DNA from: DASUFH01 sp036274645
GTDB taxonomy: Bacteria; Acidobacteriota; Terriglobia; 20CM-2-55-15
Reading direction: 5' to 3'
Assembly: GCA_036274645.1 (NCBI GenBank)
Contig: DASUFH010000123.1
Span: forward strand, 1 to 5,602
Length of the DNA stretch: 5,602 nt
Shown here: positions 1-5,053 of the stretch, in pieces
How the letters are laid out: every line of letters begins with the position of its first letter
Numbering within the stretch: position 1 is the first letter of the stretch
The notes under the pieces: generated by a model
Databases searched by the model: none
Seen by the model: the letters and a program-made list of their open reading frames with translations, nothing else
What the model was told of the DNA's origin: nothing
Position numbers and translations under genes: made by a program

Positions 1-111
1 TCTCTAGACGATCTGCTGTCCCGCCTCCGACTCGACCTACACGAAGCTTCTGTATCCGCTCTGCTCAACGCCAGCTTCTCGAAAAATATCGTGGCTTTCG
101 CGAAAACCTGA
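1..111 (+). CDS. 3' end of an unrecognised gene (partial, starts before the window)
   Basis: Frame 1 is open from the first base to a TGA at 109-111 and encodes 36 residues that I cannot assign to a family. The last residues read SFSKNIVAFAKT. About 60% of third codon positions are G or C, higher than in the competing open frame 3, and the frame ends cleanly just before the convergent SanA-like gene. A palindromic repeat copy at 133-156 fills the gap between the two gene ends. The segment is leucine- and serine-rich with an amphipathic look and has no obvious membrane span. It is too short to name. It could also be chance open sequence, because 36 codons without a stop is weak evidence in G+C-rich DNA. 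Confidence 0.4.
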   Translation, partial: SLDDLLSRLRLDLHEASVSALLNASFSKNIVAFAKT

Positions 112-132
112 CCCGCAAATGTCCAAACTCCA

Positions 133-156
133 GGGGCGGTCATAGACCGCCCTACA
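133..156 (-). repeat. Dispersed palindromic repeat, copy 1
   Basis: Read on the minus strand this is TGTA, then GGGCGGTC, a TAT loop, GACCGCCC and a further C. The 8-bp arms at 134-152 are perfect. It has one G fewer than copies 2 and 3 after TGTA. It lies between two convergent gene ends, and its TAG (154-152) is the stop codon of the SanA-like frame. The hairpin could protect or end both transcripts, but no T-tract follows it, so a classic intrinsic terminator is not supported. Confidence 0.85.
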
Positions 157-810
157 AAATATCTTCTCGTGGGCCAAGGAACCTGGGCCGGCGATTCAGA
201 AGATGCAGATCCAGCCAGACTGCGGCGCGAGCGCCAACTTCGCGGGCATAGGTCCATGGCGAATTGATGCGCGGCAGACTCGCGGTCTGGAAACCGATGG
301 CGTCGATTCCCACGGCGTGGGCGATGTACAGGGCTCTGGGCAGATGGAAGTCGTCCGCGACGATCGTCATCCGGTCGATTCCAAACACTTTTTCGCGCGC
401 ACAATCGAATCGAACGTGCGGAATCCCGCGTAATCGAGCGCGATGTCCTGCTCCGGAACGCCAAGGTTCATGAGTTCGGTCTTCATCCGCGTGGGCTCGT
501 CGTAATTCGCCGAGTGGTTGTCGCCACTCGCGAGGATCTTTTGAACCTTTCCCGCCCTGTAGAGTTGAGCGGCGGCTTCCATTCGACCCAGAAAGAAAGG
601 ATTGGGCCGATCGTGGATGGTTGGCGCCGTTCCCAGTACCAGGCCAACGCGCTCAACCGGCATGGCTCGGAGATCCGTATAGATCTTTCCGTCAGCGCTC
701 GCGAGAACCGTGCGGTTCGAGAACCACAGGAAAGCGATCGAGCCCACGCTCAGGGTTCCGAAAGCAAACCACATTCGTTGCCGCCAACGTCTCTTGCCGC
801 CTGGCTTCAT
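152..810 (-). pseudogene. sanA: SanA-like DUF218 membrane protein, interrupted by a one-base frameshift
   Basis: The family (SanA/YdcF/ElyC, DUF218) comprises inner-membrane-anchored envelope proteins. E. coli SanA is linked to vancomycin exclusion at high temperature, and its biochemical reaction is not settled. The first part (810-367) has a basic N-terminus, one membrane span at about residues 14-31, then GLVLGTAP (56-63), FFLGRMEAA (72-80), ILASGDN (92-98) and DYAGFRTFDSIVRAK (126-140). This frame then runs out into CLESTG and stops at 367-369. The homologous continuation, VFGIDRMTIVADDFH through RALYIA to the C-terminal PRFLGP, sits in the -1 frame from a GTG at 388 to the stop at 152. 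Joined, they give about 219 residues, close to the 239 of E. coli SanA. One extra A in the A5 run at 389-393 would restore the frame. The ATG at 810 has only a weak upstream purine match. The break may be a sequencing error, a real mutation or recoding. Confidence 0.85.
388..394 (-). other. Frameshift point in the SanA-like gene (G AAA AAG)
   Basis: On the minus strand the zero-frame codons are GCG AAA AAG TGT. The conserved downstream frame begins with GTG, whose first G is the last base of the AAG codon. The two frames overlap by exactly one base in the -1 direction. The hexamer AAAAAG resembles the slippery core of dnaX-type -1 frameshift sites, but the preceding base is G rather than A, so the P-site tRNA would re-pair imperfectly. 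An A5 run is also a common place for indel errors. Confidence 0.75.
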
Positions 811-833
811 GCTCTACCACCGCCTTGAATCTG

Positions 834-862
834 ATTATGATCCGCGGGAGGGAGCGCGGCAA
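834..862 (-). promoter_or_regulatory. Candidate sigma70-type promoter for the SanA-like gene
   Basis: Reading the minus strand, TTGCCG (862-857, four of six matches to TTGACA) is followed after 17 bases by CATAAT (839-834, five of six matches to TATAAT). Transcription would begin near 827, leaving a short leader of about 16 bases before the ATG at 810. Spacing and position fit well. The assignment rests on consensus matching only. Confidence 0.5.
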
Positions 863-910
863 ACGGGAGCCTCGGGTTTGTTTCCTGGTGGCTTTAGGTT
901 CCCGTCTGCT

Positions 911-934
911 TGTAGGGGCGGTCTATGACCGCCC
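911..934 (+). repeat. Dispersed palindromic repeat, copy 2
   Basis: This copy reads TGTAGGGGCGG then TCTATGACCGCCC, with perfect 8-bp arms around a TAT loop. It is the left arm core of the larger inverted repeat. It lies between divergent promoters rather than between gene ends, unlike copy 1. Confidence 0.9.
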
Positions 935-985
935 AGTGTTTCGGAGTGAATTCCTGTGACATCAAGCGGTTCCATCCGGAAGGTC

Positions 986-1009
986 GGGCGGTCATAGACC
1001 GCCCCTACA
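986..1009 (-). repeat. Dispersed palindromic repeat, copy 3
   Basis: On the minus strand this is identical over 24 bases to copy 2, and the identity extends further into the flank on the TGTA side. It ends 33 bases before the -35 element of the candidate promoter of the downstream plus-strand gene. Confidence 0.9.
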
Positions 1010-1041
1010 AGCGGACGGGGGCCGAACCTGCGCGGCTTCGC

Positions 1042-1071
1042 TTGAGGCTGCGGTGAAAAACCCAGCATAAT
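1042..1071 (+). promoter_or_regulatory. Candidate sigma70-type promoter for the regulatory-repeat protein gene
   Basis: TTGAGG (1042-1047, four of six matches to TTGACA) and CATAAT (1066-1071, five of six matches to TATAAT) are separated by 18 bases. Transcription would start near 1078, giving a leader of roughly 40-47 bases that includes the ribosome site. The -10 hexamer is the same as in the divergent promoter at 839-834. This is based on consensus matching only. Confidence 0.5.
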
Positions 1072-1118
1072 AGCGGGATCAATCCGGTCCGTAACCCAGG
1101 AGGCGTGAAGATCCAGGA

Positions 1119-2987
1119 ATGAGCATGCGAGGATTCGGGAAGGCGCTTCTGTTTGTCTTTCTGTCGTCGTCGGTTTTCGCTTGGGAGCCGGCCATTGCGC
1201 AGGATTTCGCCGGCTATTCGCCGTACGCTGGAACCTGGCGGCTTTCGGAAGTTCGGGAGCAATTCACGCTTTCAGTCGACGGGCCGGTAGTGACTGGAAG
1301 CATCAACTCTCCCGATGGCGCCAAAACACCTATTGCCTCGGGCCGGATCAGCGCCGGCGCAATCACGTTTGGCGTGGAGAGCCCGGACGGACAACGGACC
1401 ATCACCTTTCATGGGATCCTCAAAGGTTCGGATGTTGTCTTCACCCGATCCGTCGCCGTTCATGACGGCGGCGCAACCGGAGAGAAAGGAATTTTTGGAG
1501 TTCGAGGCCCGAAAGAGCTATCCGGCAAGCTGATCGAACCCCGCGGAAGCATTGCCGGCCGGGTTCTCGACAGAGCCAACGACGCGGCGATCGGAAACGC
1601 GAGTGTGTCTGTGCGCCGTCGAAATTCGGGGCCTCCCGTCTACGCCACGGTTCAGACGTCCGCTGACGGCTCGTACATATTCAGGAATCTGCCTGCAGGC
1701 GACTACAACGTCACGGTGGGCTTGAGTCCGTATCTACTGGAGACCTTCGGCCAGGTTCTCGCGCCGGAAAACGGCCGTTTCGGCTCACTGGCGGCGAGCT
1801 GGGGCATTGGCGTCAATGCGGGCGCGCATTTTGAAGGCGTGGTCCTCAGGCTGACGAAGACCAGCGCGATTTCCGGAACCATCGTGGACGAAAATGGCAA
1901 GTCGTTGGCCAACGCGCCGGTAGTCGCGTACCAACGACGGAACGCCAACGGCCGGGACGTACTGGAAACCGCCACGCCGGTCAGTCAGCCCACCATTCGT
2001 GGAACGGATTACATAATGCCGAACGTCGTTCGCGCCACCACGGACGACGAGGGACGGTATCGGCTGGAGGACATGGCGCCCGGCGAGTACTATGTTTCAG
2101 CCGTAAAGCCGTACCTGCCTGAACGGGAAATGAACGCGCGGCGACGCGCCGCCGCTTTCGGGAATCTTGGCGCGGCGCTTGGACTGCAGCGATGCGACGG
2201 ATCTATTTCCGCAGGTCGAGTGGAAATCTCGGCGGATTCTTTACCGCCGGCGGAGGCCGATGCGCCGCTGTTTTATCCCGGCGTTCCCGATGCCGGCCGC
2301 GCAACCACCGTGCGCGTTCCACCAGGCGGCGATGCTTCGGGTATCGACTTTGCCCTGCGGCCGCAGCAACTCGGCCAGATCCATGTCTCCGTCGTTCGGC
2401 CGGGCAACGCAGGCAGTCCCGCGATTGCGCTCGTCGCCGCGGGGCTTCGGTTCAGCGCCCAGCAACCGTCCGTTTCATGCGCCACCGAAAACGGAGGGAA
2501 GGCCGAAATCGATGGCGTCGTTCCTGGCCCCTACAAATTGATCGCGGTAGTGAACCAGGGGGGCAACAGGATGGTCGGCATACAGGATGTCTACGTCGAA
2601 CCCGGTGGTGGCGGGTCGGTAACGCTGAACCTCAGAGCCGGCGTGGATGTCCGCGGACAGCTCCATCTCGATAACGCGCCTCGCGGATTCAACCCCCAAA
2701 AGCTGACGGTGCGTTTCACCCCGGTTGATAGTGACTACCTGCTGCGCGTCAGCCTCATCTCCAACCCGAATTCCTCGACGGTCAACGCCGACGGCTCGTT
2801 TGTGCTGCGCGGGGTCATTCCCGGACTGCCTTACAAGCTCAGCTACTCTGTTCCCAACTTCGGGGATGCGCCTGCCCAATTCCCTACGGCACGCTATGGC
2901 GGTGAGCCTGTCGCGCAGACGCTGACGATTGAAAATGGAGAAGCGACGCTCGATCTGCAGTTCCCCACGGAAGCCGGCGCCAGATAA
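1119..2987 (+). CDS. Secreted protein with four carboxypeptidase-regulatory-like repeats
   Basis: The 622-residue product begins with a Sec-type signal peptide (hydrophobic core about residues 9-21, likely cut after AIA at 25-27 or close by). An all-beta domain follows at about 34-128, rich in GxI/GxxxxF strands and lipocalin-like in appearance. Four carboxypeptidase-regulatory-like (CarboxypepD_reg / Cna-B type) beta sandwiches follow. Their signatures are ADGSYIFRNLPAGDYNVTV (182-200), DDEGRYRLEDMAPGEYYVSA (309-328), GGKAEIDGVVPGPYKLIAV (459-477) and ADGSFVLRGVIPGLPYKLSY (557-576). There is no catalytic zinc motif, so it is not a peptidase. Such repeats usually act as binding or structural modules on secreted and outer-membrane proteins of Acidobacteriota and Bacteroidota. 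Cys359 and Cys454 are the only cysteines and might pair. The start could be the ATG at 1125, six bases after AGGA (1115-1118). The stronger AGGAGG at 1098-1103 is 15 bases from the ATG at 1119. The ligand is unknown. Confidence 0.9.
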   Translation: MSMRGFGKALLFVFLSSSVFAWEPAIAQDFAGYSPYAGTWRLSEVREQFTLSVDGPVVTGSINSPDGAKTPIASGRISAGAITFGVESPDGQRTITFHGILKGSDVVFTRSVAVHDGGATGEKGIFGVRGPKELSGKLIEPRGSIAGRVLDRANDAAIGNASVSVRRRNSGPPVYATVQTSADGSYIFRNLPAGDYNVTVGLSPYLLETFGQVLAPENGRFGSLAASWGIGVNAGAHFEGVVLRLTKTSAISGTIVDENGKSLANAPVVAYQRRNANGRDVLETATPVSQPTIRGTDYIMPNVVRATTDDEGRYRLEDMAPGEYYVSAVKPYLPEREMNARRRAAAFGNLGAALGLQRCDGSISAGRVEISADSLPPAEADAPLFYPGVPDAGRATTVRVPPGGDASGIDFALRPQQLGQIHVSVVRPGNAGSPAIALVAAGLRFSAQQPSVSCATENGGKAEIDGVVPGPYKLIAVVNQGGNRMVGIQDVYVEPGGGGSVTLNLRAGVDVRGQLHLDNAPRGFNPQKLTVRFTPVDSDYLLRVSLISNPNSSTVNADGSFVLRGVIPGLPYKLSYSVPNFGDAPAQFPTARYGGEPVAQTLTIENGEATLDLQFPTEAGAR

Positions 2988-3008
2988 GCTCCCCCTCTGC
3001 TGCTCTGC

Positions 3009-3019
3009 TGTAGGGGCGG
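3009..3019 (+). repeat. Half copy of the dispersed palindrome between convergent genes
   Basis: TGTAGGGGCGG matches the left half of copies 2 and 3 exactly over 11 bases, and the right half is absent or degenerate. It lies in the 35-bp gap between the regulatory-repeat protein stop (2985-2987) and the cytochrome stop (3025-3023). The adjacent CTCTGCTG is duplicated in tandem at 2995-3010. CCCCT at 2992-2996 could pair with AGGGG at 3012-3016, but a five-base stem without a T-tract is weak evidence for a terminator. Confidence 0.5.
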
Positions 3020-3022
3020 CTG

Positions 3023-3580
3023 CTACTGACTTTGCGTGGTGCCCTGGACGCGGCCGAGCCATTCGACGAGCTTCTCCAGTTCCTCGTCGGTCAGCGTCGC
3101 GCCACGTTCTCTCATGTCGACCGCGAGGACTCGCCAGGCCTCTTCGGTCAACCGGGCCTTGTTGACGCGCTCGATGTCGTGACATCCCGAGCAGGCCCGG
3201 TCGATCAGGCGTCTCGCTTCGGGATCGGAGAAGAAGGTCTTGATCTCCGGCGCCACATAGGACCGTGGGAAAGGCCGGGTACTCGGACCGAACTTATCGG
3301 CCAGCCAGTCGAGCAGCACCGCGCGATCCGGATCGGAGATCGGCGCCTCCCCTGGTTTGTGTCTGGTCTCCAGCAGCATCTGCCAGCCGGCGCGGTCGAG
3401 CGCGAAATACGCGTACTCGTCAATGCCGTGGCAGGACGTGCAGTTCTTGAAGATGACATCCCGCACGAGACCCTGCGGCGGCTGCACGCGTGGACGCGTC
3501 GCTCCCCGCTGCGCTTCGACCGAAAGGGTCCAGGCGCAGCCGAAGGCGACAAGCGCGGCCAATACCAGGGTCCGGGTCAT
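3023..3580 (-). CDS. Exported diheme cytochrome c, last gene of the DUF1588/DUF1552 operon
   Basis: The 185-residue protein has a signal peptide (hydrophobic core about 4-20, likely cleavage after VEA at 21-23) and two class I cytochrome c-like domains. Covalent haem sites are CTSCH (47-51) and CSGCH (130-134), so it should be a periplasmic electron carrier. In domain 2 the pattern W149 with Met156 seven residues later and GATLTDEELEKLVEWL (160-175) fits the usual distal Met loop. In domain 1 the residue seven after W66 is Arg73, followed by His74, so the Met ligand is missing there. I chose the ATG at 3580, because AAGGA (3593-3589) precedes it by eight bases. The frame is open back to 3754, but that extension overlaps the DUF1552 gene and would bury the signal peptide. 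It lies 13 bases after the DUF1552 stop, which suggests translational coupling. Its redox partner is unknown. Confidence 0.9.
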   Translation of the reverse strand: MTRTLVLAALVAFGCAWTLSVEAQRGATRPRVQPPQGLVRDVIFKNCTSCHGIDEYAYFALDRAGWQMLLETRHKPGEAPISDPDRAVLLDWLADKFGPSTRPFPRSYVAPEIKTFFSDPEARRLIDRACSGCHDIERVNKARLTEEAWRVLAVDMRERGATLTDEELEKLVEWLGRVQGTTQSQ

Positions 3581-3593
3581 GCAGTTTGTCCTT

Positions 3594-4940
3594 TTACACC
3601 AGACCCGGAAGCTCGCCGGAACTCTGACCGATGCTCTCCCGCTGAATACCGTAGAGATGCAGAATGCTGAGCAGCATGTTGGATGTCTTCTGAGTGGTAT
3701 CGTCCGGGAACACGATGTGACGGTTTCCCTTGAACGTTCCATCGATACCGCCAACCAGGATCACCGGCACCTTGATGTGCGCGTGCCGGTGGGAATTGCC
3801 CATGTTGCTTCCCTTGTAGATCAGGATGTGATCGAGCAGGGTTCCATCGCCGTCGGGCGTATCCTTCAGCTTCTGAACGAAGTTGGCGAGGTGCTGCACG
3901 TGATACCGGTTCATCTTTGCGTAGTTGGCGATGTTTTCCGGCTTGTCGCCATGATGCGAGGAGCCGTGCCATCCCCCGTTGAAACCGGATTCGGGGAAAC
4001 TCGTGCCCGAGAGATCGCGTCCCAGCATGAAGGTGGCGGACCGGGTGATGTCGCCCTGGAAAGCCAGGTGCAACAGGTCGTACATCAATTTGAAGTGCTC
4101 GAAATTGCTTTCGGGGATGCCGTACGGAATCTCTGCAGTCGGTTCCTTCACGGATCCGTTGATGGCGATATTGATGCGTCGCTCCAGCTCGCGGATATTG
4201 TCCGTGTAATCGTCCACGCGCTGGCGGTCGCCGGGACTGAGGTCTTTCTTGAAGGCGCCAAGCTCACGGGTCACCGAGTCGAGAATGCTGGCGTTCTGCC
4301 GTCGTCCTCGCTGACGCTCTTCGGCGCTGGTGCCATCGCCGAACAGACGCTCGAACGCCACGCGTGGATTGATTTCGGTCGGCAGCGGCGTGGTCGCATC
4401 GCGCCACGAAACCGAGTTGGTATAGGCGCAGCTGTAACCCCAGTTGCAGTTGCCGAAATTCGTCGTGTCTTCCACGCCGAGCTGAATGGACGAGAGGATC
4501 GTATCGCGGCCGTACTGTTCCGCAATGAGCTGGTCGATCGTCACGCCCAGATGGGGGGCCACCGCGTTACGCCGGGGCCGCGCGCCCGACAACAGGGCCG
4601 CGCCTTTGGCGTGATCGCCGCCGGGCTCTTCTTCGGTGGCGAACGATTCGTTCATGTTGAGGCCGCTGATCAGGGTCACGCGGTCCCGAAACGGTTCCAG
4701 CGGCTTCGTGATGAACGAAAACTCGAAATCCGGACCCTCCTGCAACGGACTCCAGTAGCCGGGCGCCGCGCCATGCGGATGCCATATGCCCAGGAAGCGT
4801 TTGGCGGATCCCTGCGCCGCCGCCGTCCTGCTCAACGGAGTCTGGGCCGGCAGCATCGCCTCCAGAAACGGCAGCGCCAGCGTCGCGCCGGCGCCGCGCA
4901 GGAACGTGCGGCGGGGAATGTGCTTATGGGTGATAAACAT
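3594..4940 (-). CDS. Tat-exported DUF1552 family protein
   Basis: The 448-residue protein starts with a twin-arginine signal (RRTFLRG, 10-16, then a hydrophobic stretch to about 31), so it is likely exported folded. Family hallmarks are FLGIWHPHGAAPGYW (49-63), LISGLNM (90-96), GDHAKGAALLSG (108-119), NCNWGYSCAYTNSVSW (164-179), WHGSSHHG (324-331) and GNSHRHAHIKVPVILVGG (381-398). DUF1552 has no established activity. The His/Asp-rich blocks and the C-terminal H-x(5)-P-V-x-L-x-G-G pattern recall the alkaline phosphatase/sulfatase-like DUF1501 family, so metal binding is a fair inference. Length is typical of the family. The ATG at 4940 follows AAGGAG (last five bases 4951-4947) by six bases. 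It lies downstream of the DUF1588/DUF1585 gene and directly upstream of the diheme cytochrome, an arrangement recurrent in Acidobacteriota and Planctomycetota. Cys165 and Cys171 are conserved-looking and may form a disulfide. Confidence 0.92.
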   Translation of the reverse strand: MFITHKHIPRRTFLRGAGATLALPFLEAMLPAQTPLSRTAAAQGSAKRFLGIWHPHGAAPGYWSPLQEGPDFEFSFITKPLEPFRDRVTLISGLNMNESFATEEEPGGDHAKGAALLSGARPRRNAVAPHLGVTIDQLIAEQYGRDTILSSIQLGVEDTTNFGNCNWGYSCAYTNSVSWRDATTPLPTEINPRVAFERLFGDGTSAEERQRGRRQNASILDSVTRELGAFKKDLSPGDRQRVDDYTDNIRELERRINIAINGSVKEPTAEIPYGIPESNFEHFKLMYDLLHLAFQGDITRSATFMLGRDLSGTSFPESGFNGGWHGSSHHGDKPENIANYAKMNRYHVQHLANFVQKLKDTPDGDGTLLDHILIYKGSNMGNSHRHAHIKVPVILVGGIDGTFKGNRHIVFPDDTTQKTSNMLLSILHLYGIQRESIGQSSGELPGLV

Positions 4941-4964
4941 TCAGGGCTCCTTGGTTAATGTCGG

Positions 4965-5040
4965 GGGACAGCCTCCGAATTCGCAGCGGTTGGTGTTTCC
5001 GCACAGCCGGGTTTTCGGCTGCGAATTCGGAGGCTGTCCC
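4965..5040. repeat. Perfect 23-bp inverted repeat in the operon gap
   Basis: The arm 4965-4987 is the exact reverse complement of 5018-5040, with a 30-base spacer. Each arm contains ACAGCCTCCGAATTCGCAG or its complement. A second stem, CAGCCG (5004-5009) with CGGCTG (5016-5021), lies inside and overlaps the large stem by four bases. It sits 13 bases upstream of the ribosome site of the DUF1552 gene and 13 bases after the upstream stop. It could stabilise or attenuate the operon mRNA, or be a small mobile palindrome. No T-tract follows on the minus strand. Confidence 0.85.
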
Positions 5041-5053
5041 AGATATCCCCTCT

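Larger units (their letters stand above)
901..1019. repeat. 34-bp inverted repeat formed by two palindrome copies in opposite orientation
   Basis: The left arm (901-934) and the reverse complement of the right arm (986-1019) agree at 33 of 34 positions. The one difference is T907, which faces G1013 and could form a wobble pair in the transcript of one strand. The 51-base spacer is 935-985. Farther out, AGGTTC at 896-901 is matched by GAACCT at 1024-1029 after a small offset. The pair could fold into one long hairpin or two short ones. The paired arrangement resembles REP/BIME-type elements, though no RAYT transposase is in the window. Confidence 0.85.
811..1118. other. Divergent intergenic region with two promoters and an inverted repeat pair
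   Basis: This 308-bp stretch separates the start of the minus-strand SanA-like gene from the start of the plus-strand regulatory-repeat protein. It holds a candidate promoter for each (862-834 and 1042-1071), with two oppositely oriented palindrome copies (911-934 and 986-1009) between them. The small open frames here read through the palindromes, giving peptides such as VGAVYDRP on both strands, and look non-coding. I see no RNA gene or recognisable operator. Confidence 0.7.

Noticed and set aside
901..1019. CRISPR array
   Set aside because: There are only two full units, they are inverted rather than direct, and no array of equal spacers or cas gene is present.
835..1068. Small minus-strand frame with VGAVYDRP
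   Set aside because: The peptide is a translation of the palindromic repeat, which gives the same words on both strands, so it is not a gene.
2988..3022. Bidirectional intrinsic terminator between the convergent genes
   Set aside because: Only a 5-bp G+C stem with a 15-base loop is found, and there is no T-tract on either strand.
2475..3185. 236-codon minus-strand frame opposite the end of the regulatory-repeat gene
   Set aside because: It is arginine-rich, low in family-like features, runs across the convergent gap and overlaps two real genes in other frames.
3023..3580. Lipoprotein signal in the cytochrome (AFGC at 12-15)
   Set aside because: Phe at the -2 position and Ala at -3 are a poor lipobox match, and a standard signal peptidase site follows at about residue 23.
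3581..3754. N-terminal extension of the cytochrome to 3754
   Set aside because: The extension lies inside the DUF1552 coding sequence and would place the signal peptide internally. The ATG at 3580 has a good ribosome site.
3357..4958. 533-codon open frame on the plus strand opposite DUF1552 and the cytochrome
   Set aside because: It is antisense to two well-supported genes. Its protein has no recognisable domain, and long antisense frames are expected in G+C-rich coding DNA.
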